Shown: one piece after another, positions 1 through 11,262 of the stretch
Position numbering within the stretch: position 1 is the first letter of the stretch
How the letters are laid out: each line of letters begins with the position of its first letter
NCBI GenBank assembly: GCA_011523505.1
Contig: WTGP01000042.1
Location: 61,087-125,086, forward strand
Source: Gammaproteobacteria bacterium
Lineage (GTDB): Bacteria; Pseudomonadota; Gammaproteobacteria; Steroidobacterales; Foliamicaceae
DNA length: 64,000 nt
Reading direction: 5' to 3'
The notes under the pieces: generated by a model
What the model was told of the DNA's origin: nothing
Database searches by the model: none
The model's input: only the letters and a program-made list of their open reading frames with translations
Program-made: the position numbers and the translations under genes

Positions 1-1
1 T

Positions 2-1027
2 GAGGACCCGGAGTCGTTTTCCGCGCCTTACGAACTGGTGCGAACGATGCGCGCGTCGCTGCTTGTCCTAGGCCCGCTGCTGGGGCGCTTCGGGCGGGCC
101 GACGTCTCTCTGCCCGGGGGCTGCGCCATCGGCGCCCGCCCGGTGGATATCCATGTAAATGCCCTTCGCACCATGGGAGCCGAAGTGGAGATTCGGGGCG
201 GCTATATTTCCGCGCGCTGTTGCGGTCTCAAGGGGGCCCGCATCGATCTGCCCCTGCCGACGGTAACCGGGACCGAGAATATCCTGATGGCCGCGGTTCT
301 GGCCGAAGGCGAGACGGTCATCGAGAATGCCGCGCGGGAACCGGAAGTGCGCGATCTGGCCGACTGCCTCAACGCGATGGGCGCAAAGGTTTCCGGGGCC
401 GGCGGTTCGCGCATCTCCGTCAGGGGCGTAAAGGAACTGCATGGGGCCAGCCGCGCGATTCTTCCCGACCGCATCGAGGCCGGCACCTACCTGGTTGCCG
501 GCGCCATGACCGGAGGGCGCGTCGTCGCCCGGTTCAACGGGGAACTGGCCCTGGGCGAGGTCGTGGGCGCGCTCCGGAACACGGGCGCCAAGGTCCGCCG
601 CGGCGAAGGTTTCGTGGAGCTGGACATGCGGGGACGCCGGCCGCATTCGGTCAACCTGGTGACCGCGCCCTGGCCCGGCTTCCCTACCGACATGCAGGCG
701 CAGTTCACGGCCCTGAACGCGATCGCCAGCGAACACGCACTGGTTCGGGAAAGCGTATTCGAGCAAAGGTTCATGCACGTGGCGGAGCTCAAGCGCATGG
801 GCGCGGACATCGAACCCCTGGGCCGGGAGGTTCTCATACGCGGCGTTCGGAAACTGCAGGCCGCTCCGGTAATGGCCACCGACCTGCGCGCTTCCGCCAG
901 CCTGGTGCTCGCCGCGCTGGTCGCCGAGGGCGAAACCGTGATTCACCGCGTCTACCACGTGGACCGCGGATACGAGCGAATCGAGGAGAAACTGAACGAT
1001 CTGGGCGCGGATATCCGCCGCGTATAA
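2..1027 (+). CDS. murA: UDP-N-acetylglucosamine 1-carboxyvinyltransferase (5' end cut by window)
   Basis: MurA transfers enolpyruvate from PEP to UDP-GlcNAc, the first committed step of peptidoglycan synthesis, in the cytoplasm. The frame is open to the left edge; about 341 residues are visible against roughly 420 in the family, so about 75-80 N-terminal residues lie outside. The catalytic-cysteine loop [14 protein letters not shown] is present (Cys codon at 122-124). Further hallmarks are [47 protein letters not shown] and the C-terminal [15 protein letters not shown] at 38 is not the start, because the family sequence [12 protein letters not shown] continues upstream. sspA follows after 8 bp. 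Identification is secure; the true start cannot be seen. Confidence 0.97.
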   Translation, partial: EDPESFSAPYELVRTMRASLLVLGPLLGRFGRADVSLPGGCAIGARPVDIHVNALRTMGAEVEIRGGYISARCCGLKGARIDLPLPTVTGTENILMAAVLAEGETVIENAAREPEVRDLADCLNAMGAKVSGAGGSRISVRGVKELHGASRAILPDRIEAGTYLVAGAMTGGRVVARFNGELALGEVVGALRNTGAKVRRGEGFVELDMRGRRPHSVNLVTAPWPGFPTDMQAQFTALNAIASEHALVRESVFEQRFMHVAELKRMGADIEPLGREVLIRGVRKLQAAPVMATDLRASASLVLAALVAEGETVIHRVYHVDRGYERIEEKLNDLGADIRRV

Positions 1028-1035
1028 TCCGGCCC

Positions 1036-1632
1036 ATGATCCTGTATTCAAGTCCCATAAATCTTCATAGTCACCGGGTTCGAATAGTTGTAGCGGAAAA
1101 GAACATCGGTGTGCGAATTGTTCAGGTGCGAGACGGCAATCTTCCGCCCGATATTCAGTTGCTGAACCCTTACAACACGCTGCCGACGCTCGTGGATCGG
1201 GAGCTGGCGGTCTATCACTCCCGAATCATCATCAACTACCTCGACGAGCGCTTTCCGCAACCGCCGCTGATGCCGGTCGACCCCAAGCGGCGGGCGCATT
1301 TCCGGCTGGCGCTGCACCGGATCGAGAACGACTTCTACAACCTCGCCGCACGACTGGACGGGAACGACGGAGAGGGCGAGAAAAGGCAGCTCAGGGAGGC
1401 GATGATCGAAGTTTCCGAAGCGGTGGAGTCCAGCCGCTTTTTTTTGGGCGACGAGTTTTCCCTTGTGGACTGCAGCCTGGCGCCCGTCCTGTGGCGCCTG
1501 CGCAGCTACGGCATCGACCCCGGCCCGCGCGCCGAGGCCCTGTACGGCTATATGCGGAGAGTCTTCGGCCGCCCCTCCTTCATGGAGGGCCTTTCCGAAC
1601 TGGAGCGGGACATGCGCCCGCTGGCCGCCTGA
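1036..1632 (+). CDS. sspA: Stringent starvation protein A
   Basis: 198 residues with a glutathione-S-transferase-like fold. SspA is an RNA-polymerase-associated regulator induced by starvation. Visible are the thioredoxin-like N-terminus (MILYSSPINLHSHRVRIVV), the NPYNTLPTLVDRELAVYHSRIIINYLDERFP block shared by SspA proteins, and a helical C-terminal half ending VFGRPSFMEGLSELERDMRP. The ATG at 1036 gives the normal family length and N-terminus, and lies 8 bp after the murA stop. sspB follows, the usual partner. SspA has lost the catalytic GST role in characterised relatives; that part is family knowledge. Confidence 0.93.
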   Translation: MILYSSPINLHSHRVRIVVAEKNIGVRIVQVRDGNLPPDIQLLNPYNTLPTLVDRELAVYHSRIIINYLDERFPQPPLMPVDPKRRAHFRLALHRIENDFYNLAARLDGNDGEGEKRQLREAMIEVSEAVESSRFFLGDEFSLVDCSLAPVLWRLRSYGIDPGPRAEALYGYMRRVFGRPSFMEGLSELERDMRPLAA

Positions 1633-1665
1633 CGCCACGGGCTGCCCGCCACCGGCTTGCATGGC

Positions 1666-3071
<1,406 letters not shown>

Positions 3072-4906
3072 GCCAGTTCCCGTTGCAGCCGCCCGTCCGG
3101 AGCACGGGAGACAATGCCGGTGAGACCGCCGATACCCGTGCCCAGCCCCTTCGATCCGTCAAACAGGGACAGCGCCAGCTTGAAGCTGTCGTAGCCCATC
3201 GCAAAAAGCGCGATGTCGAATCCCGAGGCGGCCAGCCATTCAGGCGAAAACTCGCCGTGCACAACCTGCACATGCCGGTCCGCCAGCACGGGCAGCGCGG
3301 GCATTTCCACCCCGTTCAGGTCGCGGTTATCGAGATGCTCGGGATCGAATATGTTCTGTATGGCGTATATCGGCAGATCGCCCGAATAGTTGTAGCGCAG
3401 CTGGGGGACCAGCAACTGGCCCTGGGCCGCGCGCGCCACCACGAAGACCAGGTCCGCGTCCTGACGGCGGCGAGGCTCGAAGTTCAACCTTCTGCCAAGT
3501 CGCCTCTGCAGCTCGTCGTGCCGGCGGTTGCTTGCGCCGATCTTCAGCAGCCGCCCGATCTGGTCGGAATAATCCACTGCCGAAAGACTGTACGGCTCTT
3601 GTGCAATGATCTCGCCGCCGCCATCCTCGTATTCCTGCGCGAAACTGCGGTAGATGCGCCGTCCCCACTCGTTGCCGGGGTACAACACCAGCGCGCGCCT
3701 GAGTCCCCGGTCGAGGGCGTGGCGCGCCGCCTGGCGGCTCTCGTGCTCGGGCGCGAGTGCGAACTCTTCGAAGCGGGCTGGCGGAGAACCGGCCCGCAGA
3801 CGGTTCAGGGCCAGCGTGGGACGTTCGCCGGCGATTTCCGCGACTCTCTCAACCGATTCGGGCAGCAGCGGCCCAACGATGATGTCCGCGCCTTCCGCCA
3901 CCGCGCGGCTCCATTCCCGCGCTGCATCGAGAGGATCGCCGACTTCGTAGAACGCGACCTCGGGGCTGGCGCAGGAGGACTTCAGGGCGTAACGCGCGGC
4001 CAGGAATCCATCGCGCAACGACCGCCGGCGCGCGGCGTATCGTTCCGACCCGGGCAACAGCATTGCAATTCGGGAAGGATGCTTGGCGGACCGGCAAATC
4101 TCGGGAGTGATCGTGTCGCCCAGCAGATCGACGGCCGGATGTTGCGGGAACCTTTCCTGCCAGCCCTGCAGGGCGGCGCGGGCCTCGGTCGGATCGGCCT
4201 CCAGTTCGCTGGTCAGCAAGGCGAGTTCTATCCAGCCCAATTGGACCCCTTCCACTCCGTCGGTAGTCAGTTGGGCGCGGTAGTCGCGCAGCAGCGACCA
4301 GGTGAACCCGGCGCTTTCGACATCGCCCTCGGCGAATCCAGCGCCGAGCAGCGTCAGGTCCTGCAGGGCTTCGCCCGGCCTCTGCAGTGCAAAGAGCAGT
4401 TCCGACCGGGTCCGGAGCAGGTCGCCGGCAAGGTCGGGATACCGGTCGGGATCGATCGCCGCCAGCCTTTCGTACGCGACGTCCGGGCCGCTCACCATCC
4501 TTTCGCTCTCGGCCGCCGCGAGTGACCAAAGCCCGATCCATTCGGCGCCGGGGTCGATCGCCTCAAGTTCGCTGAGCGCCCGCCGGTTACGGCCCTCGCG
4601 GCCCGCTTCACGCGCCGCCATGATCTGGTATTGCTGTCGCGCCTGCGGAGGTGCCCGGCGAACCATGGAAAGGTAGACTTGGCGGGCGGCGCCGTGATCT
4701 CCAGCCGTGGAAAGGGTGCGCGCCTGTTCGCCAAGGGCCGCCAGTTCCTCGCTGGAAGCCCGCATCAGATCCGCGGGAGTGCAGGCGGCCAGGGCGACAA
4801 GCGCGAGGGCCGCGAGCGCCGCAAACCGGACATGGCGTCCAGGCGGCGGCGTTGCGGAAAGCCTGGCTGGGCGGCAAGCCACGACACTTGGCATGTAGGT
4901 GATCAT

Positions 4907-5794
4907 ATGACGGTTGCGAAGATGGCGGGGGCAGGCGCGCCTGAAGAAGCGGGGGCCTTGTTTGTCGCCGCCACTCCAATTGGCAACCTGGACGATGTTA
5001 GCACGCGGCTGACAGCGGTTCTCGAGCGCGCTTCCGGCGTGGCGGCGGAGGATACGCGCCGAACCGGCAAGCTGCTGCACAGCCTGGGAATACGCGTTGC
5101 GATGGTTTCCCTGCACGCCCACAACGAGCGTTCCAGAATTCCCGAACTTCTGGAGAGACTGCTGGCGGGAGAAGACCTGGTCCTGATGAGCGATGCGGGA
5201 ACGCCCGGCATCAGCGATCCGGGCATGCGCCTCGTCCGCGAAGCCAGGCAATCGGGCATACGCGTAAGTCCGCTGCCCGGACCCTGCGCCGCGGTGGCGG
5301 CCCTGTCGGTGGCCGGCTTTCCCGCCGACCGCTTTCACTTCGAGGGGTTCCTGCCCGCCCGGCGGGCGGCGAGGCGCGCGCGACTGAAACAACTCGAGGC
5401 GGTGCCCGAAACCCTGGTCTTTTACGAAGCGGTGCATCGGCTGACGGCGGCCCTTGAGGACATGCAGGAAATTCTCGGCGGCGAACGCAAGGCATTTCTG
5501 GCCCGCGAGCTGACCAAGATCCACGAGAGCACTTACGGCGACAGCCTGGCGGAGCTGTGCGCGGCAGCCGCGGCAGGCGTGATCGTCGCCAGGGGCGAGT
5601 TCACGCTGGTCGTGGCCGGCGGCGGCGCGCAGGAACAGGACGAGAAGGCGCTGGACGCCGTGCTTCGCCCATTGCTGGAGGAACTGCCGACGCGTCAGGC
5701 GGCCCGGCTTGCGGCCTCGATCGCAGGGTGTTCGCGCCGCCTCGCGTACCGGCGCGCGCTGGCCTTGAGGCCGCCCGGGGAGCGGGTCCCGTAG
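4907..5794 (+). CDS. rsmI: 16S rRNA (cytidine1402-2'-O)-methyltransferase
   Basis: 295 residues. RsmI 2'-O-methylates C1402 in the 30S decoding centre using SAM. It belongs to the tetrapyrrole-methylase fold: LFVAATPIGNLDDVSTRLTAVL, AAEDTRRTGKLL, LMSDAGTPGISDPG, PLPGPCAAVAALSVAGFPADRFHFEGFLP and ARELTKIHESTYG are all family signatures. The ATG at 4907 is used; a second at 4922 is possible. The start codon is within 12 bp of that of divergent lpoA, so each promoter must lie inside the other gene or in a very compact region. This pair is conserved in E. coli. Confidence 0.95.
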   Translation: MTVAKMAGAGAPEEAGALFVAATPIGNLDDVSTRLTAVLERASGVAAEDTRRTGKLLHSLGIRVAMVSLHAHNERSRIPELLERLLAGEDLVLMSDAGTPGISDPGMRLVREARQSGIRVSPLPGPCAAVAALSVAGFPADRFHFEGFLPARRAARRARLKQLEAVPETLVFYEAVHRLTAALEDMQEILGGERKAFLARELTKIHESTYGDSLAELCAAAAAGVIVARGEFTLVVAGGGAQEQDEKALDAVLRPLLEELPTRQAARLAASIAGCSRRLAYRRALALRPPGERVP

Positions 5795-5818
5795 AGGCGC
5801 CGCAGGGCGCCTTGTGCA

Positions 5819-5824
5819 TATAAT
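5819..5824 (+). promoter_or_regulatory. Candidate -10 box for metK-ahcY
   Basis: A perfect TATAAT lies 31 bp before the metK ATG in an otherwise GC-rich 60-bp gap after rsmI. A GC inverted repeat (GGCGCC GCAG GGCGCC) lies just upstream, roughly where a -35 would be expected, and no convincing TTGACA is present. The call rests on the -10 alone. Confidence 0.45.
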
Positions 5825-5854
5825 TACCGGCTGCCTTATCGTACGGTTGAGCGT

Positions 5855-7054
5855 ATGCCCAAGACCTCTCTTTTTACTTCCGAGTCGGTTTCCGACGGCC
5901 ACCCGGACAAGCTGGCGGACCAGGTTTCCGACGCCGTGCTCGACGCCATCCTGTCGCGGGATGAGGACGCGCGCGTGGCGGCGGAGGTGCTGGTCAAGAC
6001 CGGCTTCGTGCTGGTCGCCGGCGAGATCACCACATCGACCTGGGTGGACCTCGAATCGCTGGTTCGGGGACTGATCAAGGAGGTCGGCTACAACAACTCG
6101 GAACTGGGTTTCGACGGCGCGACCTGCGGCGTCCTGAACGCGATCGGGAAGCAGTCTCCCGATATCCGCAGGGGAGTGAACGCCGGCGAGGGCAAGCCGC
6201 TGGGCGCCGGCGACCAGGGAATGATGTTCGGCTATGCCTGCAGGGAAACGCCCACCCTCATGCCGGCGCCGATCGACCTGGCGCACCGGCTCATGTTGAG
6301 GCATGCCGAATTGCGGGCCTCGGGAGAACTGGACTGGCTCAGGCCCGACGGCAAGTCGCAGGTCACGGTGCGCTACGAGGACTACAGGCCGGTGGCCGTT
6401 ACCGATGTCGTTCTGTCCACCCAGCATGCCCCGGATGTCTGGCCGGACGACTACGCGCGGGGCGTTTGTCCGCCGGACTTCAGGGAGGCGATCATCGAGC
6501 TGCTGATCAAGCCGGTGCTGGGTCCCCAGTGGCTGACCGGCCCGGTCAACTACCTGGTCAATCCCGCCGGACGGTTTGTCGAAGGCGGACCGCAGGCGGA
6601 CTGCGGCCTGACCGGGCGCAAGATCATTGTCGACACCTACGGCGGAATGGCCCGGCACGGCGGCGGCGCGTTCTCCGGCAAGGACCCGTCCAAGGTGGAC
6701 CGGTCCGCCGCCTACGCGGTCCGGCACGCCGCCAAGAATGTCGTCGCGGCCGGCCTGGCGGAGCGCTGCGAAGTGCAGGTCTGTTACGCGATCGGCGAGC
6801 CGGAGCCGGTAGCGGTCGATGTCGAGAGCTTCGGCACCGCAACGGTCAGCGACGAACGCCTCAAGGCGCTGGTGCGGGCCCATTTCGACTTGTCGGTCGA
6901 GGGCATTATCCGCGACCTGGACCTGAAGCGCATGTCGTACCGCCCCGCCGCCGCCTTCGGCCATTTCGGCCGGGAGGACTGCGGCTTCAGCTGGGAAGAA
7001 ACCGGCCGGGCCGCGCAACTTGCCGACGACGCCCGCGCGGCGAAGGTGGCCTGA
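5855..7054 (+). CDS. metK: S-adenosylmethionine synthetase
   Basis: 399 residues. MetK makes SAM from ATP and methionine. It has the N-terminal [23 protein letters not shown] (catalytic His16), the methionine/ATP signature [12 protein letters not shown] (about 117-128), the phosphate loop GGGAFSGKD (about 269-277), and the C-terminal [25 protein letters not shown]. Length is slightly above E. coli MetK (384). The next gene, ahcY, begins one base after the metK stop, so SAM synthesis and removal of the product inhibitor S-adenosylhomocysteine are co-expressed. The 60-bp leader is too short for the SAM or SAH riboswitches I know. Confidence 0.97.
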   Translation: MPKTSLFTSESVSDGHPDKLADQVSDAVLDAILSRDEDARVAAEVLVKTGFVLVAGEITTSTWVDLESLVRGLIKEVGYNNSELGFDGATCGVLNAIGKQSPDIRRGVNAGEGKPLGAGDQGMMFGYACRETPTLMPAPIDLAHRLMLRHAELRASGELDWLRPDGKSQVTVRYEDYRPVAVTDVVLSTQHAPDVWPDDYARGVCPPDFREAIIELLIKPVLGPQWLTGPVNYLVNPAGRFVEGGPQADCGLTGRKIIVDTYGGMARHGGGAFSGKDPSKVDRSAAYAVRHAAKNVVAAGLAERCEVQVCYAIGEPEPVAVDVESFGTATVSDERLKALVRAHFDLSVEGIIRDLDLKRMSYRPAAAFGHFGREDCGFSWEETGRAAQLADDARAAKVA

Positions 7055-7055
7055 T

Positions 7056-8366
7056 ATGGCGAAACCAGCCGTAACCCGCCTGCACGAGGACTACCGGGTC
7101 GCCGACCTGTCGCTGGCCGACTTCGGCGAGCGCGAAATTGCCATCGCCCGCAGCGAAATGCCCGGGCTCATGGCGCTGAGGGCCGAATACGCCGACCGGC
7201 GGCCGCTCGCCGGAGCGCGGATTGCCGGCTGCCTGCACATGACGGTGCAGACCGCCGTATTGATCGAAACGCTGCTGGAACTGGGCGCGGAGGTGCGCTG
7301 GTCTTCGTGCAACCGGCTTTCCACCCAGGACCACGCCGCCGCCGCCATGGCGCGCCGGGGCGTGCCGGTTTTCGCCTGGAAGGGCGAAACGGAAGAGGAG
7401 TACGTCAACTGTATCGCCCGCACCATCACCGGCCCGGGCGGCTGGGTCCCCAACCTCCTGCTGGACGACGGCGGCGATCTGACGCGCATCGTCCACGAGG
7501 AGCACCCGAAGCTCGCCGCCGAACTGCTGGGGCTCAGCGAGGAGACCACTACCGGCGTTCATCAGCTCTACCGGATGCAAGAGCAGGGCACGCTGCGTTG
7601 CCCGGCCATGGATGTCAACGCCTCGGTGACCAAGTCCAAGTTCGACAACCTGTACGGCTGCCGCGAATCGCTGATGGACGGAATCAAGCGGGCCACCGAC
7701 GTGATGGTGGCGGGCAAGATCGCGGTGGTGTGCGGTTACGGCGATGTGGGCAAAGGCTGCGCCCAATCGCTCAAGGGCCTGGGGGCGCAGGTGTGGATTA
7801 CCGAAATCGATCCGATCTGCGCCTTGCAGGCGGCCATGGAGGGCTATCCGGTGGTCACGATGGACGAGGCCTGCGGGCAGGCCGACATCTTCGTCACCGC
7901 GACCGGCAACAGGGGCGTCATCACCTACGACCATATGGCGCGCATGAAGGACCAGGCCATACTCTGCAACATCGGCCATTTCGACGTGGAGATCGACGTC
8001 GCCAGCCTGAAGGACTGCGAGTGGGAGGAAATCAAGCCGCAGGTGGATCACGTGATCTTTCCCGACGGCAAGCGGCTGATCCTGCTGGCCCGCGGCCGGC
8101 TGGTGAACCTGAGTTGCGCCACGGGGCACCCCAGTTTCGTAATGTCGACCAGCTTCACCAATCAGGTCCTGGCCCAGATCGAGCTGCTGACGCGCAGGGA
8201 CTACGAAAACCGCGTATACACGCTGCCGCGCCGCCTCGACGAGAAAGTCGCGCGCCTGCATCTTCCCAAGCTGGGCGCCTCGCTCAGCCGCCTTACCCCG
8301 GAGCAGGCCGAGTATCTCGGCATCCCGGAGACCGGTCCGTTCAAGCCCGACCGGTACCGCTACTAG
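7056..8366 (+). CDS. ahcY: S-adenosylhomocysteine hydrolase
   Basis: 436 residues. AhcY hydrolyses SAH to adenosine and homocysteine through a bound-NAD redox cycle. Family blocks are [67 protein letters not shown], the Rossmann motif [16 protein letters not shown] (GYGDVG about 227-232), [11 protein letters not shown], and the C-terminal FKPDRYRY with the cofactor-binding Lys/Tyr. The ATG at 7056 lies one base after the metK stop. Length fits the compact proteobacterial form. Homologues often carry a SAH riboswitch upstream; there is no room for one here, so control is presumably shared with metK. Confidence 0.97.
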   Translation: MAKPAVTRLHEDYRVADLSLADFGEREIAIARSEMPGLMALRAEYADRRPLAGARIAGCLHMTVQTAVLIETLLELGAEVRWSSCNRLSTQDHAAAAMARRGVPVFAWKGETEEEYVNCIARTITGPGGWVPNLLLDDGGDLTRIVHEEHPKLAAELLGLSEETTTGVHQLYRMQEQGTLRCPAMDVNASVTKSKFDNLYGCRESLMDGIKRATDVMVAGKIAVVCGYGDVGKGCAQSLKGLGAQVWITEIDPICALQAAMEGYPVVTMDEACGQADIFVTATGNRGVITYDHMARMKDQAILCNIGHFDVEIDVASLKDCEWEEIKPQVDHVIFPDGKRLILLARGRLVNLSCATGHPSFVMSTSFTNQVLAQIELLTRRDYENRVYTLPRRLDEKVARLHLPKLGASLSRLTPEQAEYLGIPETGPFKPDRYRY

Positions 8367-8420
8367 GCCCGGGTTCTCCGCCACCACAGGGCAGCCCGTC
8401 GCCCACCGAGGACTTCCAGC

Positions 8421-9884
8421 ATGTCGGTATTCAATTCCCTCAGAGAATATGCACAGGCCATGGAGCAGCAGGGCAAGCTGCTGCGAATCGCGGACATGGA
8501 CCAGGACCAGTTCGAGATGACGGCTTTCTCCTACCGCCTGGAGGACCGGATGCGCACCTCGGCCCCGGCATTCCTGGTGGAGCGCACGAAGATGAACGGC
8601 CGCTGGTACGACACGCCCGTTATCTGCAACGTGCTCAACAGTTTCAAGACGGTCGCGATGTGCCTCGGAGTAACGGATCTCAGCGACGACGAGCGTGAAA
8701 TGAACCAGGTGGTGGAGCGGGAACTGCTCAAGCACATGAACGAGGACTACCGTTTCGAGCAGATTCCTCCCGTGGAAGTGGACGGGGCGGACGCTCCGTG
8801 CAAGGAAGTCAAGCTGTTCGGCGACGACGCCGACCTCGACCGGTTTCCCTGGATCATGAACAATCCTGCCGACGGGGGCCGGTTCATCAGTACCGGTTCG
8901 GTGATCATGGAGGACCCCGAGATCGGCCGCAACGTGGGCACCTACCGCCTGCAGGTCAAGGGCCCGCAGAAGCTGGGCATCTGCTTTACCGGCCAGAACC
9001 ACGGCGCCCAGATGATGCGCAAGGCCATCGCGCAGGGCAAGAAGAGCGTGCCCTGCGTCGTGGCCACGGGCCTGGACCCGATCACCTGGATGATGAGCAG
9101 CACCCGCGTTGGCGAGCTGGGTGACGACGAATTCGCGTTTTCCGGCGGGTTCCGTGGCGAGCCGGTGGAACTGGTCCGGGCCGAAACGAACGCGCTGATG
9201 GCGCCGGCGCACGCCGAGATCGTCATCGAGGGGGAAATCAGCACCGACAAGGAGATGGAGGGTCCGTACGGCGAGATGCTGGGCTACATCGGAGAACCGG
9301 CGCCCAACCACTTCATGACGGTCAAGGCCATCACCCACCGCGAGAAGCCCTGGGTCTACAACATCTGGCCGGGAATCGGCGGCGCCTATCTCACCTGGCC
9401 CTGGCAGGTCGGGCATTTCGCGCGGCTGAAGCGGATCATGCCCAACCTCGTGAAGCTGCACATGCCGCCGGAAATTCCCAGCATGGTGATCGCCTGCATC
9501 AACAAGCGCCTGCCGGGCGAGGGGATCGAGGCCGGGCTCCTGATCATGGGCTACCGGATGATCGGGTTCAGCAAGAAGATGATCATCATCCTCGACAAGG
9601 ACGTGGACCCCACCGACATCACGCGCGTCCTGCACGCGGTGACCACGCGCTGGCAGCCCTGGCCGGCCAGCCTGACGGTACGGCAGACGTTCTCGTTCAT
9701 GATCGACCCCAGCACCCAGCGAAACGCGCTGTCGAGCAAGATACTGATCGATGCCACGCGGCAATTGCCGGCCGAAGGCGGACCCAACGTGTTCGCCGAG
9801 GACAACCGCACGGTCATGGAGGAACGCGCCGCCGACTCCTTCAAGCTCGTCGACCAACGCTGGGACGAGTACTTCTCCAACTGA
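8421..9884 (+). CDS. UbiD-family prenylated-FMN decarboxylase, non-canonical
   Basis: 487 residues. UbiD-family enzymes (de)carboxylate aromatic or unsaturated acids with prenylated FMN made by a UbiX partner. The E...E part of the catalytic triad is visible in EMEGPYGEMLGYIG (Glu280 and Glu285), and the Arg in NVGTYRLQV (Arg176) fits the third member. Much of the remaining sequence departs from ubiquinone-pathway UbiD: the central FTGQNHGAQMMRKAIAQGK and MGYRMIGFSKKMIIILDKDVDPTD stretches are unlike E. coli UbiD. I therefore do not assign ubiD. It lies 54 bp downstream of ahcY on the same strand. The substrate is unknown. Confidence 0.85.
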   Translation: MSVFNSLREYAQAMEQQGKLLRIADMDQDQFEMTAFSYRLEDRMRTSAPAFLVERTKMNGRWYDTPVICNVLNSFKTVAMCLGVTDLSDDEREMNQVVERELLKHMNEDYRFEQIPPVEVDGADAPCKEVKLFGDDADLDRFPWIMNNPADGGRFISTGSVIMEDPEIGRNVGTYRLQVKGPQKLGICFTGQNHGAQMMRKAIAQGKKSVPCVVATGLDPITWMMSSTRVGELGDDEFAFSGGFRGEPVELVRAETNALMAPAHAEIVIEGEISTDKEMEGPYGEMLGYIGEPAPNHFMTVKAITHREKPWVYNIWPGIGGAYLTWPWQVGHFARLKRIMPNLVKLHMPPEIPSMVIACINKRLPGEGIEAGLLIMGYRMIGFSKKMIIILDKDVDPTDITRVLHAVTTRWQPWPASLTVRQTFSFMIDPSTQRNALSSKILIDATRQLPAEGGPNVFAEDNRTVMEERAADSFKLVDQRWDEYFSN

Positions 9885-9910
9885 CGGCAAGAACGGGCGG
9901 GATCAACGCG

Positions 9911-11251
9911 GTGCGTGAGATGAGGTATTTCGGCACCGACGGCGTGCGCGGCACGGTGGGCCAGCATCCCATGACCGCCGAGTTCGCATTGCGCCTGGCC
10001 GGCGCCGCCACCCGCGCCCTGCTGCCCCGCGGCGGCAAGGTGGTGATCGGCAAGGATACGCGGGTTTCCGGCTACATGTTCGAATCGGCGCTGGAGGCGG
10101 GGTTCGTCGCCGCCGGCGCCGACGTTCGCCTGTCCGGCCCCCTGCCGACGCCCGGCGTGGCCCTGCTGACGCAGGAGCTGGGCGCCGATCTTGGAGTCGT
10201 CATCAGCGCTTCGCACAACGCCTACGGCGATAACGGAATCAAGTTTTTCAAGCATGACGGCTTCAAGCTGGCGGCCGGGGAAGAGGCACGCATCGAAAGC
10301 CATATCGAGGACGCCGCGGTGACGCTGGATTCCACCGCGCTGGGCCAGGTGCGTAGGGTCGACGATGCGCTGGAGCGCTACGAGCAGCACTGCCTGGGTA
10401 CGGTGCCCGGGGACATGTCGCTGGAGGGCGTCAAGATCGTCGTGGACTGCGCGCACGGCGCTTCCTACCGCGTGGCCCCGGCGACGCTGACGGCGCTGGG
10501 CGCCGAACTCGTTCCGCTGGGCTGTTCTCCGAACGGGCGCAATATCAACGACCGCTGCGGCGCCACCGAGCCCGACCTGCTGCGGCGCACCGTCAAGGCG
10601 GTCGAAGCCGATGTGGGAATCGCCCTGGACGGCGACGGAGACCGCGTCATCATGGTCGATTCCGCGGGCGCAACCCTGAACGGCGATACGCTGTTGCTGG
10701 TTCTCGCCCTGGCGCGCAAGGAAGCCGGCCGGCTGTCCGGTCCGGTAGTCGGAACCCAGATCAGCAGCATGGCGCTGGAGCGGGCCTTGCAGGCGGAAGG
10801 AATCGCTTTCTGCCGCGCCGAAGTGGGCGACCGTCAGGTGGTCGCAATGCTTCGCGAGAAGGGCGGGGTCCTGGGCGGGGAAAGCTCCGGGCATATTCTG
10901 TGCCTGGACAAGTCCACTACCGGCGACGGGCTGCTGGTGGCCCTGGAAGTGCTGTCCGTGATGCAGGCGAGAAACTGTTCGCTGGCGGAACTGGCCGAGG
11001 ACATGCCGCATACGGAGCAGGCGAACCTGAGCGTGCCCTCGAACGGCGACGGCAGTCTTGGAGACCCCGCTGTCGAAAAGGCCTTGCGCGCGGCCCGCCG
11101 GTTGCTCGGCCGGGAAGGCCGCATCGTGGTGCGGCCGTCGGGCACCGAGCCCGTGTTCCGGATCATGGCGGAGGGTCCCGACCGCACAAGCGTGCACAGG
11201 GCCGCCGAAGGCGTGGCCCAGGCGCTGAGTCCCGGCCGGCCGGCCACCTGA
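9911..11251 (+). CDS. glmM: Phosphoglucosamine mutase
   Basis: 446 residues. GlmM interconverts glucosamine-6-phosphate and glucosamine-1-phosphate on the way to UDP-GlcNAc, the MurA substrate. Seen are RYFGTDGVRGTVG, the phosphoserine loop GVVISASHNAYGDNGIKFF (Ser101), the Mg loop IALDGDGDRVIMVD, the sugar-binding GGESSGHI, and the C-terminal phosphate-binding VVRPSGTEPVFRIMAE. GTG at 9911 is used because GGGCGGGA precedes it; the ATG at 9920 would give the common MRYFGTDG start. It is followed by tpiA after 11 bp and secG, an order shared by many gammaproteobacteria, though the usual upstream folP is absent here. Confidence 0.96.
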   Translation: MREMRYFGTDGVRGTVGQHPMTAEFALRLAGAATRALLPRGGKVVIGKDTRVSGYMFESALEAGFVAAGADVRLSGPLPTPGVALLTQELGADLGVVISASHNAYGDNGIKFFKHDGFKLAAGEEARIESHIEDAAVTLDSTALGQVRRVDDALERYEQHCLGTVPGDMSLEGVKIVVDCAHGASYRVAPATLTALGAELVPLGCSPNGRNINDRCGATEPDLLRRTVKAVEADVGIALDGDGDRVIMVDSAGATLNGDTLLLVLALARKEAGRLSGPVVGTQISSMALERALQAEGIAFCRAEVGDRQVVAMLREKGGVLGGESSGHILCLDKSTTGDGLLVALEVLSVMQARNCSLAELAEDMPHTEQANLSVPSNGDGSLGDPAVEKALRAARRLLGREGRIVVRPSGTEPVFRIMAEGPDRTSVHRAAEGVAQALSPGRPAT

Positions 11252-11262
11252 GGCGACACAGC

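Noticed and set aside
4895..7018. Long open frame on the minus strand continuing upstream of lpoA, antisense to rsmI and metK
   Set aside because: It is a GC-bias shadow: the protein has no domain-like sequence until the lpoA signal peptide, and rsmI and metK on the plus strand are unmistakable.
5795..7055. SAM or SAH riboswitch controlling metK or ahcY
   Set aside because: The metK leader is only 60 bp and the metK-ahcY gap is one base; no conserved riboswitch core is visible.
6987..9890. 967-codon open frame on the minus strand antisense to ahcY and the UbiD gene
   Set aside because: Its composition (His, Arg, Gln, Ala, Gly rich, no motif) is that of a codon-phase shadow of two clear genes in GC-rich DNA.
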